DNA of 64,000 nt from Adlercreutzia faecimuris. GTDB lineage: Bacteria > Actinomycetota > Coriobacteriia > Coriobacteriales > Eggerthellaceae. The stretch spans positions 248,001-312,000 of the forward strand of contig NZ_JAJMLW010000001.1 of the NCBI RefSeq assembly GCF_022669055.1, read 5' to 3'. This document shows positions 23,549-31,593 of the stretch, in pieces. The notes under the pieces were generated by a model, which was not told where the DNA came from, ran no database searches, and saw only the letters and a list, made by a program, of their open reading frames with translations. The translations under genes were made by a program, and so were the position numbers. Each line of letters starts with the position of its first letter. Position 1 is the stretch's first letter.

Positions 23549-24297
23549 GGCGTCCCTCTTCCCTCGCGCGCCGGATGACCGCCCCCTCCCTCGGCCAGGG
23601 CGCGGGAAGGGGTGGAAAGCCGGTGATTATTCTTCTGAACCAGGGCCATTATAGGCGAGGCGGGCCCCTCCTGACGCGGCGGGGCAAGGCTCCTTCCCTA
23701 CCGTTCGGCGGGATGTCAGGTGCTTTTCCACTTTTTTCTCCCACCGGTTTGTGGAAAATGTTGAAAACTTCGCCGAAAAGGCATCTAAACGGGCGTTTCT
23801 CTGAAAACCATGGTGCAAATCTTAGAACTGGCCATGACTAACAGTTTTCGCCATGTCATCTTCCCTTATGAGGTCGATCTTAAGAAAATACCGTTTGAAC
23901 AGGCATTATGTAATAAATTATCCTATTGATGATCGTTTCCATCCCCTTTTTCCACGACGATGGCGAACAAAAGGGCGTTTATATCCCGAGGGCGCGTCCT
24001 CAACCTGCAGAAACCCTACTAAGGGTAAAAGTCAAGGAAATTCTTCCCTAGTTTTTCACATCGGCTTCCCGTTTTCCCTCTTTTCCGATTCACGGTTTTC
24101 AGCGTTTTCCACTTTCTATGAATAAATTGTTGATAACTTCGAAAACAGCAGGTCACAACCGTTCATAATTCATGAATCGTCGAATATCCTGCTTTTCAAC
24201 CGACGAAAGCGCAGGTGGGCTAGATTTAGGTCGGTGAATAACGGTAAAATGCCCTTGGAATTTCCTGAAAACGCTGAATAATCGAAGAAAAACTGGA
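23549..24297. other. oriC: oriC candidate: AT-rich region with DnaA-box-like 9-mers
   Basis: 749 bp between divergent dnaN and the ATPase-HTH gene, clearly richer in A/T than its surroundings (strongest 23860-24300). DnaA-box-like 9-mers: TTTTCCACT (23724), complement of TTTTCCACA (23750-23758) directly followed by complement of TTTTCAACA (23759-23767), TTTTCCACG (23948), TTTTCCACT (24105) and complement of TTATCAACA (24128-24136). Gene orientation switches here from minus to plus, as expected at an origin. No parS site is present. A 90-residue frame at 23853-24125 looks non-coding. Confidence 0.85.
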
Positions 24298-25389
24298 ATG
24301 ACCTTGAATAACGCTGAACCACATACCCTCGCCGAGCCTCCCGCAGGCGAGGATCCCTACGCCTTCGACTTCACCTTCGTCCCCACCACCGCGCGCATCG
24401 CCCTCTACGACGATCTGCTCAGCGCGCCGCGGGTCATCGAGGTCAAGCCGGCCGAGACCACCCAGTACATCGAGAGCCTGGCCTCGACCGTCTACGAGCA
24501 GGCGCGCCAGGCCGGCGGGTCGATCCCCTACACGGTCATCCGCGAGGTGTCGGAGAACTTCATCCACGCGCGGTTCCGCGAGATCATCGTCTCGGTGCTC
24601 GACGCGGGCAACACCATCCGCTTCGCCGACCAGGGTCCCGGCATCCCCTACAAGGATCAGGCGCAGAAGCCCGGGTTCTCCTCGGCCGTCGAGCCCATGA
24701 AGAAGTACATCCGCGGCGTGGGGTCGGGGCTGCCTATCGTGCGCGACTACCTGGACGTGTCCCACGGCAACATCACCATCGAGGACAACCTCGGGCGCGG
24801 GTCGGTGGTCACCATCAGCGTGACGCCGCACCCCTCGGCGCCGCCGGCAGGCGCGATGGCCGCGGGCTACCAGCCCCAGGTCGCACCGGGCACCACCGGC
24901 TACCCCGTCGGCGGGGCGACGAGCGCGATGCAGCCGAACAGCGCCTACGGGGCGCAGCCGACGATGGCCGGCTACGGCGCCGACCCCCGCCAGCAGGCCT
25001 ATCCGCAGGCCATGGCGTTCGACGCCTACGGCAACGCCATCCCCGCCGGGGCGGCCGGGATGCCCGCGGCGGCCTATGGGGCACCGAGCTCCTACCCCGT
25101 TGCCAGCGTCCCCGCGCAGGCCCAGCCCTGGGGAACGCCCGCCGCGGCCGCGCCGGCGCGCGTCCAGTCACTCGCCCCCCACCTGTCCGAACGGGAGCAG
25201 GACGTCCTGCGCCTCCTCTACCAGGATGGCGAGCTCGGCGTCACCGAGATCAGCCACATCCTCGAGGCGGCCCCGTCAAGCGTGCACAACGCGCTCAAAA
25301 AGCTCGAGCAGGCCGCACTCGTCATGAGCGGCCAGAACAAGAAGCGCCGCCTGACCGACCTCGGCGTGGCCGTGGCCCAGACCATCTAG
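24298..25389 (+). CDS. GHKL-type ATPase domain fused to winged HTH, next to dnaA
   Basis: 363 residues, not identified with a named gene. Residues 60-175 form a histidine-kinase-like (GHKL) ATPase fold: N-box-like SENFIHARF (85-93), DQGPGIP (111-117), GSGLPIV (142-148) and a final GRGSVVTISV strand. There is no phospho-acceptor domain, so it resembles anti-sigma-factor-type ATPases. A long Ala/Gly/Pro/Tyr/Gln linker (180-285) leads to a C-terminal helix-turn-helix (about 290-363; LSEREQDVLRLL, GVTEISHILEAAPSSVHNALKKLE) with MarR/BlaI-like architecture. It sits between the AT-rich origin and dnaA, same strand, so it could link ATP/ADP sensing to initiation. That role is inference. Confidence 0.8.
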   Translation: MTLNNAEPHTLAEPPAGEDPYAFDFTFVPTTARIALYDDLLSAPRVIEVKPAETTQYIESLASTVYEQARQAGGSIPYTVIREVSENFIHARFREIIVSVLDAGNTIRFADQGPGIPYKDQAQKPGFSSAVEPMKKYIRGVGSGLPIVRDYLDVSHGNITIEDNLGRGSVVTISVTPHPSAPPAGAMAAGYQPQVAPGTTGYPVGGATSAMQPNSAYGAQPTMAGYGADPRQQAYPQAMAFDAYGNAIPAGAAGMPAAAYGAPSSYPVASVPAQAQPWGTPAAAAPARVQSLAPHLSEREQDVLRLLYQDGELGVTEISHILEAAPSSVHNALKKLEQAALVMSGQNKKRRLTDLGVAVAQTI

Positions 25390-25401
25390 CCTCGGCGCGC
25401 T

Positions 25402-25429
25402 TTGCCGGCGCGCCCCACTTATATACAAT
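25402..25429 (+). promoter_or_regulatory. probable dnaA promoter
   Basis: TTGCCG (25402-25407), 16-bp spacer, TACAAT (25424-25429) in a TATATACAAT context, about 75 bp before the dnaA ATG. GC-rich inverted repeats (CCCCGGGGCC-like, 25431-25470) lie in the leader and may fold. Confidence 0.55.
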
Positions 25430-25504
25430 AGGCCCCGGGCCCCAAGCAGCCGGGGCGCCGGGGAGCGCCGCGGGTTCGGCGCCCATGCGGGAAGAGGAAA
25501 GCCT

Positions 25505-27073
25505 ATGGACAGCGGAAAGCTCAACGAGAACTGGAACGAGGTCTGCAACCTCGTCTGCGGCTATGAGGGCGTGGAGCCCTCCCAGTTCAAGGCCTTCTTC
25601 TACCGCCTGCAGCCCCAGGCCATGAGCGAGGGCTTCCTCATGCTCACGACCGACAACGAGTTCATCAAGACCTGGGTGGAGCGCCACTACATCGAGCTCA
25701 TCCGCCGTGCGCTTTCCCAGCTGCACCAGGGCGTGCCGTTCATGGTGGCCATCGAGGTCGACCCCTCGGCCGCCGCCGCGGCCGGTGCCGTGGCGGCTCC
25801 CCAGCCCTCCGCCGCGAGCCCGTTCCCGGCGCCGGTGGTCTCCCAGCCGATCCAGCCGGCCGTCCCGGCCGCCGCACCTGTCGCCGCCCAGCCCGACGCC
25901 TACCAGCCCACGGACTCGCCGATGCCGGCTGCTCCCGTTGCCGAGGAGCCGCGGTCGTTCCCGCCGCTCGACTTCCCCACCCCCGGCGTCACCGCCGCGC
26001 ACGCCCCGATCCCCGAAGGCCCGTCGAGCGCGCTCACCTTCGAGAACTTCGTCATCGGCGACTCCAACCGCATGGCCTACTCCATGGCCGTCAACGTCGC
26101 CGAGCAGCCAGGCTCCACGCCGCTCAACCCCCTGTTCATCTACGGCAAGAGCGGGCTGGGGAAAACCCATCTCATGTTCGCGATCCAGAACTACATCCGC
26201 GAGACGCAGCCTCAGCTGCGCACCGTCTACGTCGACTCGTCCGACCTGCTCGCCGACTACATGGAGGCCGGCGCGGCGCACGACAAAGAGAAGTCGAGCT
26301 ACAAGAACTTCAAGACGCGCTATGAGGAGGCCGACGTTCTCCTCATCGACGATATCCAGTACCTCCAGGGCAAGAAGCAGACCCTCGACATCGTCTTCCA
26401 GATATTCAACAGCCTCATCGGCCAACGCAAGCAGATCATCCTGTCGGCCGACCGCGCGCCGAAGAACATCGACATCGACGAGCGCTACCACTCCCGATTC
26501 AGCCAGGGCGGTACCGTCGACATCCAGCCGCCCGAGATCGAGACGAAGCTGGGGATCGTAAAGTCGTTCATCGACGAGTACAAGCGCAACGAGGGCCTCG
26601 ACCACTTCGAGGTGCCGCAGGACATCCAGATGTTCATCGCCGAGAGCTCCAGCTCCAACATCCGCGAGCTCAAGGGAGCCGTGACCAAGGTCATCTACCA
26701 GATGACCGTCTTCCAGCAGACCGACCTCACCGTCAACGACGTGCGCACCCTGCTCGAGAACCACTTCTCGGGCGGCGCATCGCGCAACCTCTCCATCGAG
26801 GACATCCAGAAGGAGGTAGAGGCATTCTACAAGGTCAAGCACTCTGAGATGGTGAGTAAGAGCCGCGCACGGAGCATCGCCTACCCGCGCCAGATCGCCA
26901 TGTACCTGTGCCGGCAGTTCCTCGACATGCCCTTCGCCGCTATCGGGAAGAAGTTCGACCGCGACCACAGCACGGTCATGCACTCGGTGGCCCAGATCGA
27001 GAAGATGATGCAGCAGAACCGCGACGTGCAGGAGGAGGTCGAGAACCTCAAGCAGATCATCCGCGAGATCTAG
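25505..27073 (+). CDS. dnaA: chromosomal replication initiator DnaA
   Basis: 522 residues. Domain I (1-85), a long Ala/Pro-rich domain II (about 90-175), AAA+ domain III with Walker A YGKSGLGKTHL and Walker B VLLIDDIQYLQGKKQT, and domain IV with the DnaA signature FDRDHSTVMHSVAQIEKM. The ATG has GAGGAAA upstream. It binds 9-mer boxes and melts the origin in its ATP form. It is on the plus strand 115 bp after the ATPase-HTH gene, and both have the same orientation as rpmH. Confidence 0.98.
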   Translation: MDSGKLNENWNEVCNLVCGYEGVEPSQFKAFFYRLQPQAMSEGFLMLTTDNEFIKTWVERHYIELIRRALSQLHQGVPFMVAIEVDPSAAAAAGAVAAPQPSAASPFPAPVVSQPIQPAVPAAAPVAAQPDAYQPTDSPMPAAPVAEEPRSFPPLDFPTPGVTAAHAPIPEGPSSALTFENFVIGDSNRMAYSMAVNVAEQPGSTPLNPLFIYGKSGLGKTHLMFAIQNYIRETQPQLRTVYVDSSDLLADYMEAGAAHDKEKSSYKNFKTRYEEADVLLIDDIQYLQGKKQTLDIVFQIFNSLIGQRKQIILSADRAPKNIDIDERYHSRFSQGGTVDIQPPEIETKLGIVKSFIDEYKRNEGLDHFEVPQDIQMFIAESSSSNIRELKGAVTKVIYQMTVFQQTDLTVNDVRTLLENHFSGGASRNLSIEDIQKEVEAFYKVKHSEMVSKSRARSIAYPRQIAMYLCRQFLDMPFAAIGKKFDRDHSTVMHSVAQIEKMMQQNRDVQEEVENLKQIIREI

Positions 27074-27433
27074 CGGCCGACGGGCGTCGATTCCCGGCGG
27101 ACAACCCGCTCAAAACCGCCGTTTTTTTCCACTGCCTGTGTGCAATGATAAAACCGGCGATAAAACCCTGTGGAAGACGCCTACTCTCCTTCAACCGTCT
27201 GCCATCACATCTTTTCAGAACCCATCAGGCCCTTTCCTTCTTTTCCACCATTCAACCGAGCTTATTATTACCATTATTCCTTTCTCTTCTTATCTTAGGC
27301 ATTGAGGAAGGTGCCATCCCCTCAGTGGAATCCCTCTTCGTTTTCACCGTCGAGCCATAAATTGCCCGTTGACACCCCACTTCCCGGGTATATAATTTGG
27401 AAGTTACTCTTTGAATATGAAAGGGAAAATACG
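27074..27433. other. AT-rich dnaA-rpmH spacer with a second set of DnaA-box-like sites
   Basis: 360 bp, pyrimidine-rich on the plus strand. Contains TTTTCCACT (27125), complement of TCTTCCACA (27169-27177), TTTTCCACC (27241) and the rpmH promoter. Together with 23549-24297 this could form a two-part origin flanking dnaA. No gene is seen. Confidence 0.6.
27369..27396 (+). promoter_or_regulatory. rpmH promoter
   Basis: Near-consensus TTGACA (27369-27374), 16-bp spacer, TATAAT (27391-27396), 37 bp before the rpmH ATG. It is the strongest-looking promoter in the window and probably drives rpmH-rnpA-yidD-yidC. Confidence 0.85.
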
Positions 27434-27568
27434 ATGAAACGCACCTACCAGCCCAACACCCGCAAGCGCGCCAAGTGCCACGGCTTCCGCGCCCGCATGT
27501 CCACCAAGGCCGGCCGTGCCGTCCTCTCTGCCCGTCGTGCGAAGGGCCGCAAGCGTCTCTGCGTCTAA
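27434..27568 (+). CDS. rpmH: 50S ribosomal protein L34
   Basis: 44 residues, [20 protein letters not shown] to the end RLCV. Standard L34 apart from the C-terminal Cys and CHGF in place of the more usual VHGF. First gene of the rpmH-rnpA-yidD-yidC cluster. Confidence 0.98.
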   Translation: MKRTYQPNTRKRAKCHGFRARMSTKAGRAVLSARRAKGRKRLCV

Positions 27569-27582
27569 CCGGAGGCTGTCCG

Positions 27583-27942
27583 TTGGATACCATAAAATCC
27601 AGCGCTGACATATCCCACCTCTTCTCCACGGGGAGGCGCCAAAAGACCCCCTACCTCACACTCATCATCGGTGAGGGGCCGAAGGAGGCATCGCGACACG
27701 ACCGCCCGGGTCGTGTCGCTTTTATTGCGGGGAAGAAGCTGGGTAACGCCGTGTGGCGCAACGCGGCCAAACGGCGCATGAGGGAGGTCTGCCGCGCGCT
27801 CGGCGGCCCCTGGCCCGGCTACGATGTGATATTTCTCGCGAAGTCATCCCTTACCGACGCGTCTTATAGTAAAGTGCTAAAGGCGTGTGACAAGGCGGTC
27901 GCCGGGTCGTGTCTCGGTGAGGCGGAGGAAGGGCGTGGATAA
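27583..27942 (+). CDS. rnpA: ribonuclease P protein component
   Basis: 119 residues if translation starts at the TTG at 27583, which lies 7 bases after GGAGG (27571-27575), in the short gap after rpmH. An ATG further upstream in frame would overlap rpmH and is not favoured. The family core GNAVWRNAAKRRMREVCR is present, although the usual RNR motif reads RNA here. It assists the RNA subunit in 5' tRNA processing. It overlaps the start of yidD by 8 bp. Confidence 0.93.
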   Translation: MDTIKSSADISHLFSTGRRQKTPYLTLIIGEGPKEASRHDRPGRVAFIAGKKLGNAVWRNAAKRRMREVCRALGGPWPGYDVIFLAKSSLTDASYSKVLKACDKAVAGSCLGEAEEGRG

Positions 27943-28177
27943 GGTGCGCGGGGCCCTCGTTCGGGTTCCCTCCCTGATGGCCATCGGGTTCATCCTGTTC
28001 TATCGGGCGGCCATATCGCCGCTATTCCCCTCCTGCTGTCGCTTCGTTCCCACGTGCTCGGAATACGGACTCACCGCCTTCCGCCGCTACGGGTTCCGCA
28101 AGGGGCTCGTCCTCACGGTGAAGAGGCTGATGAAGTGCCATCCGGGTGGGCCGCACGGCTACGACCCCGTTCCCTAG
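27935..28177 (+). CDS. yidD: membrane protein insertion efficiency factor YidD
   Basis: About 80 residues from a GTG at 27935 that overlaps the rnpA stop. Diagnostic ISPLFPSCCRFVPTCSEYGLTA and CHPGGPHGYDPVP. A small membrane-associated protein that helps YidC/Sec insertion. An earlier ATG at 27887 would add 16 Arg-rich residues inside rnpA; the GTG has a better-placed GGAGGA. Confidence 0.92.
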   Translation: MDKVRGALVRVPSLMAIGFILFYRAAISPLFPSCCRFVPTCSEYGLTAFRRYGFRKGLVLTVKRLMKCHPGGPHGYDPVP

Positions 28178-28222
28178 GGGCCGCAGGCGTCTCCCCTCCC
28201 CGCGATGTAGAAGGGAATGTTC

Positions 28223-29002
28223 ATGTGGGAAGTATTTAAGGACTGGATATTCAACGCTATCGAGTTCTTCTACAACTTCTGCGGTGACTGGGGCCTGGCC
28301 ATCATCATCGTCACCATCATCTTCCGCGTCATCCTGGCTCCGCTCATGCACAAGCAGGCGAAGTCGAACTACCAGATGCAGAAGATCCAGCCGAAGATCG
28401 CGGCGATCCAGCAGAAGTACGCCGACGATCAGGTTCGCCAGTCCCAGGAGATGCAGAAGCTCTACGCCGAGGCCAAGTTCAACCCGCTGGCCGGCTGCGT
28501 GCCCATGCTTCTCCAGATGCCCATCTTCATCGCGCTGTTCCAGACGCTGCGCGAGATGGGCTCCCGCCCCGAAGTGGCGGGCGACTTCACCTTCTATAAC
28601 ATCGTACCTAACCTCACGATGACCCCTGCTGATGCTTTTGCCGGGGGTTTTGGAACGTTTGTTCCTTATTTGGTGCTGATGATCATCTTCGCCGGCGCCA
28701 CCTTCCTCCCCATGGTTCTCATGCAGATGAAGAGCGAGAACACCCAGCAGAAGAACCAGACCCTGATGATGGCCGGCGTCATGAGCATCTTCATGCTGTG
28801 GATCTCCTGGACGTCTCCCGCCGGCGTGCTCCTCTTCTGGGGTACCTCCTCGCTGATCGGCATCGCCCAGCAGCAGGGCAGCCTGGCGATCTGCCGCCGT
28901 GCCGATGCCCGTGCCGCCGAGGCCGAGGTCATCGAGGTCAAGCCGGTTGAGGTCAACGTCACCCGCAAGGTGAAGAAGCCCCGCCCGACCAAGAAGCGCT
29001 AG
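28223..29002 (+). CDS. yidC: membrane protein insertase YidC
   Basis: 259 residues, short Gram-positive form (Oxa1 type) with five membrane segments. Hydrophilic-groove Arg in TIIFRVILAPL, cytoplasmic hairpin (MQKIQPKIAAIQQKYADD), NPLAGCVPMLLQMPIFIALF, and a basic C-terminal tail (KVKKPRPTKKR) for ribosome contact. The ATG at 28223 is preferred over 28217 because of spacing from AGAAGGG. A lower-GC stretch (28611-28680) encodes the periplasmic loop. A parS-containing terminator follows. Confidence 0.95.
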   Translation: MWEVFKDWIFNAIEFFYNFCGDWGLAIIIVTIIFRVILAPLMHKQAKSNYQMQKIQPKIAAIQQKYADDQVRQSQEMQKLYAEAKFNPLAGCVPMLLQMPIFIALFQTLREMGSRPEVAGDFTFYNIVPNLTMTPADAFAGGFGTFVPYLVLMIIFAGATFLPMVLMQMKSENTQQKNQTLMMAGVMSIFMLWISWTSPAGVLLFWGTSSLIGIAQQQGSLAICRRADARAAEAEVIEVKPVEVNVTRKVKKPRPTKKR

Positions 29003-29022
29003 CGCCCAACCTTGTAGAACGG

Positions 29023-29059
29023 AGGAGTGTTTCACGTGAAACACTCCTTTTGTTTTATC
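29023..29059 (+). terminator. parS-stemmed terminator after yidC
   Basis: A 26-bp perfect palindrome (29023-29048) with parS 29028-29043 as its core is followed by TTTTGTTTTAT. It lies 20 bp after the yidC stop and has the form of an intrinsic terminator built from a centromere site. Confidence 0.65.
29028..29043. other. parS: parS, exact
   Basis: Core of the terminator-like hairpin after yidC. First site on the right of the parS-free core. Confidence 0.94.
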
Positions 29060-29088
29060 CAGAATGTTTCACGTGAAACATTCTGGAT
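29057..29088. other. parS: parS, exact, in a 32-bp palindrome
   Basis: The 16-mer is 29065-29080, 37 bp after the previous site and 41 bp before khpB. Confidence 0.94.
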
Positions 29089-29121
29089 CCGGAAGCTCCG
29101 ATTCAATCTAAAGGAGAGACC

Positions 29122-29712
29122 ATGGAAGAGGAACTGGAAGTGACTCCCGTCGAGGAAACCGAGGCCGTTGAGGCCGACACTGCGTCCGACGCGCCCTCTG
29201 AGGCTGCCGCATCGGCCGCTGCCGCCGACGGCGAGCAGGAGATCACCGATGAGATGCTCGACAACATCGCCGACACTGCCATCGCCGCGCTGCAGGACAT
29301 CCTGAAGTACTTCAACGTCGGCGAGGTCACCATCGACGAGTACGAGGGTGATGAAGGCGAGCTGATCCTCGACATCACCGGCGATGACCTGGCCGTGCTG
29401 ATCGGCCGCCACGGCAAGACACTCGATGCCCTGCAGTTCCTGGTGTCCGCCATCACGGTGCGCACCATCGGCTTCCGCTACCCGGTGGTCATTGACGTCG
29501 AGGGCTACAAGAGCCGCCAGCGTCAGAAGCTGGAGTCTATCGCCCGCACGAGTGCGAACCGCGCCGCCAGCCAGCACCGCAGCATCAAGCTGCGTCCGAT
29601 GACCCCCTACGAGCGCCGTATCGTCCACATCGCCCTGCGCGATGACGATCGCGTCGAGACCGCATCCGAAGGCGAGGGCAGCGCCCGCCACGTCGTGGTG
29701 ATTCCCCTCTAG
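29122..29712 (+). CDS. khpB: KH-R3H RNA-binding protein (KhpB/Jag)
   Basis: 196 residues. An acidic N-terminal region (1-45) replaces the Jag-N domain, then a KH domain (about 50-125; VLIGRHGKTLDALQFLV) and an R3H domain (about 130-196; RPMTPYERRIVHIALRDD). KhpB/Jag proteins bind RNA with KhpA and affect cell division and elongation. Conserved position after yidC. RBS AAAGGAG. Two parS sites lie just upstream. Confidence 0.93.
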   Translation: MEEELEVTPVEETEAVEADTASDAPSEAAASAAAADGEQEITDEMLDNIADTAIAALQDILKYFNVGEVTIDEYEGDEGELILDITGDDLAVLIGRHGKTLDALQFLVSAITVRTIGFRYPVVIDVEGYKSRQRQKLESIARTSANRAASQHRSIKLRPMTPYERRIVHIALRDDDRVETASEGEGSARHVVVIPL

Positions 29713-29738
29713 GCAAAACCGCCATCAAAGCAAAGCAA

Positions 29739-29781
29739 AGCAGGGCCAGAAAGTGAATTCCTGGCCCTGCTTTTTTTTTTT
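29739..29781 (+). terminator. terminator after khpB
   Basis: AGCAGGGCCAG pairs with CTGGCCCTGCT around an 11-nt loop and is followed by 11 T residues. A strong classical intrinsic terminator, placed directly before the five-parS array. Confidence 0.95.
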
Positions 29782-29789
29782 CTGCGGAA

Positions 29790-30012
29790 TGTTTCACGTG
29801 AAACATTCAGGCCTGTTGGTATCCCTCCCTTGTACCTTCCCCTCTTCTCATGCGCTAGAAATGTTTCACGTGAAACATTCCGTTTGTCGATCTCGCTCGT
29901 ATGTGCTTCAAAATGTTTCACGTGAAACATTTTCTTTCCGAAGAGCCGTTAGAATGTTTCACGTGAAACATTCTGCCTCCCTTAGAGCGTATGAAATGTT
30001 TCACGTGAAACA
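29790..30012. repeat. array of five parS sites upstream of rsmG
   Basis: Exact 16-mers at 29790, 29862, 29914, 29955 and 29997, with start-to-start spacings of 72, 52, 41 and 42 bp. This is the densest group in the window. The intervening DNA is not repeated. The 317-bp gap 29713-30029 is otherwise filled by the khpB terminator and the rsmG ribosome site. Confidence 0.97.
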
Positions 30013-30029
30013 TTTCGAAGGAGGAATCC

Positions 30030-30689
30030 GTGGAAAACGCTGAGCTGATCGATCGCTACCTTGATCTCATCCTGGAAGAGAACAAGACTACCAATCTGAC
30101 GCGAATCGATTCTAAGGAAAAGGCCCGCATCCTCCATATTGAAGACTCTCTCGTTGCTCTGCCGGAGGTGAACCGGGCGCCCGAGGGGCTCTACGGGGAT
30201 CTCGGCACCGGCGGAGGATTCCCTGGATTTCCCATCGCCGTGGAGACGGGCCGCAAGGCTATCCTCGTCGATTCAGTGAAGAAGAAGACGGCAATTGTCG
30301 AAAGATGTGTTGATAAGCTCGGAATGAGCGATCGAATATCCACTTTCAGTGGAAGGATAGAGGATTTAGCCCGAGAAATGCCCGGTAAGTTCTCTGTTCT
30401 CACCGCTCGGGCGCTTTCCCAGCTTCCCTCCCTGCTGGAACTGGCCTCTCCTCTCTTGAAAAAGGGAGGCCTTTTCGTGTGCTACAAGGGAGAGGCATCG
30501 CCTGAGGAGGAAGAAGCCGCCAAGAAGGTGGCGAAGAAGGTGGGGATGACCCTCGTATCTAAGAGATCTCTGATCCTCAGCGACGGAGAAACTCACCGTG
30601 AGATCTTCCTTTATGAGAAAACCGGTAAGCCTACGGTAAAGCTTCCTCGTCGCGTTGGTATGGCGCAGCATAAGCCCCTGATCGACTGA
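30030..30689 (+). CDS. rsmG: 16S rRNA (guanine527-N7)-methyltransferase
   Basis: 219 residues from a GTG start with AAGGAGG 5 bases upstream. GidB signature: TNLTRI, DLGTGGGFPGFPIAV (SAM-binding), VDSVKKKT, FSGRIED and TARAL. Basic C-terminus. It methylates 16S rRNA; its conserved place is beside parA-parB. The last parS of the array ends only 5 bp before the ribosome site, so it lies in the promoter or leader. Confidence 0.95.
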   Translation: MENAELIDRYLDLILEENKTTNLTRIDSKEKARILHIEDSLVALPEVNRAPEGLYGDLGTGGGFPGFPIAVETGRKAILVDSVKKKTAIVERCVDKLGMSDRISTFSGRIEDLAREMPGKFSVLTARALSQLPSLLELASPLLKKGGLFVCYKGEASPEEEEAAKKVAKKVGMTLVSKRSLILSDGETHREIFLYEKTGKPTVKLPRRVGMAQHKPLID

Positions 30690-30693
30690 AAAA

Positions 30694-30709
30694 TGTTTCA
30701 CGTGAAACA
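30694..30709. other. parS: parS, exact
   Basis: Starts 5 bp after the rsmG stop; AAAA/TTTT flanks. Confidence 0.93.
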
Positions 30710-30724
30710 TTTTCCACACCTGAT

Positions 30725-30740
30725 TGTTTCACGTGAAACA
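30725..30740. other. parS: parS, exact
   Basis: 31 bp after the previous site, the closest parS pair in the window apart from 33699/33723. Confidence 0.93.
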
Positions 30741-30767
30741 GTCACTCGAGAGCGCTGTTTCCTGGGA

Positions 30768-30783
30768 TGTTTCACGTGAAACA
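30768..30783. other. parS: parS, exact
   Basis: Third of three sites between rsmG and the DUF559 gene. Confidence 0.93.
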
Positions 30784-30995
30784 CTCCGAATAGGGCTTTA
30801 AAGCAGCTTTCATGCTGCCCCCACGCGTCTTTCGTGACGCTCAGGAGGGGCGGGGGCGACGCTTTCTACCCGTCATGACCCGTAGGGGGCCTGGAAATGC
30901 TGTAATGGGGGCACCATAGCTGCACCGCTCTGCGAGCGCTCTCGCGTCGCTGGGCGCGATTATGATCTTCTTGTTGCCATGGAGAGGAGACCATA

Positions 30996-31403
30996 ATGAC
31001 GAAGAACCGTAGACAGGTGTTGGCAGAGCGCGCCCAGCGGATGCGGCGTGAGATGACACGTCAGGAACGGAAGCTGTGGTATCAGTTCCTTAAAACTTAT
31101 GAGTTCTCCTTCGTCACGCAGAAGGTGATGGGAAACTATATCCTCGACTTCTACTGTAAGAAGCTCCACCTCAGCATTGAGCTTGACGGATCCCAGCATT
31201 TCGAGCCGCGGGCGCTGCGCTATGACCAAATCAGAACTACTTTCCTGGAGACAGAGGGAATCAAGGAGTTGCGCTTCACCAACCGTGACATCGATGAGAG
31301 CTTCGAGGGGGTGTGCGAGATCATCCATCAGGAGGCCCAGAAGAGACGCCCGGATGCGCGACAGTTCCAGTTTGACTTCATGAGGCTGCTGGAAAAGAGC
31401 TGA
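30996..31403 (+). CDS. DUF559 (Vsr-like endonuclease fold) protein
   Basis: 135 residues. Matches DUF559: MTRQERKLWYQFLKTYEFSF, YILDFYCKKLHLSIELDGSQHF, FTNRDI. The D-x-E-x-D like residues in DFYC...ELDGSQH suggest a very-short-patch-repair-type nuclease fold, but activity is unproven for the family. RBS GGAGAGGAG. It interrupts the usual rsmG-parA neighbourhood, so it could be a later insertion. The 212-bp gap before it holds only small hairpins and parS sites. Confidence 0.85.
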   Translation: MTKNRRQVLAERAQRMRREMTRQERKLWYQFLKTYEFSFVTQKVMGNYILDFYCKKLHLSIELDGSQHFEPRALRYDQIRTTFLETEGIKELRFTNRDIDESFEGVCEIIHQEAQKRRPDARQFQFDFMRLLEKS

Positions 31404-31428
31404 TTTCCCTTCGATGTCTGCTACTCGT

Positions 31429-31460
31429 CGTGAAAATGTTTCACGTGAAACATTTTCACG
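31429..31460. other. parS: parS, exact, in a 32-bp palindrome
   Basis: The 16-mer is 31437-31452; first of three sites before parA. Confidence 0.94.
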
Positions 31461-31508
31461 CGTAGCTCGTCTATAATCACTGATCAATTCCACGTTGAGG
31501 TGCCAGAA

Positions 31509-31524
31509 TGTTTCACGTGAAACA
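31509..31524. other. parS: parS, exact
   Basis: Second of three sites before parA; CAGAA/TTCTG flanks. Confidence 0.94.
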
Positions 31525-31567
31525 TTCTGCGGCCATTTTCTCGCCTTCATTCTTCTGATAGGAACAC

Positions 31568-31593
31568 CAAAATGTTTCACGTGAAACATTTTG
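31568..31593. other. parS: parS, exact, over the parA promoter
   Basis: The 16-mer is 31573-31588, in a 26-bp palindrome immediately before the -10 TATACT of parA. Confidence 0.94.

Noticed and set aside
23853-24125. A 90-residue open frame in the origin
   Set aside because: It lies in AT-rich DNA full of DnaA-box-like sites, and the protein shows no recognisable features.
29790-31588. Possible CRISPR array from evenly repeated 16-mers
   Set aside because: The repeats are perfect palindromes identical to parS, spacings vary from 8 bp to kilobases, and no cas genes are present.
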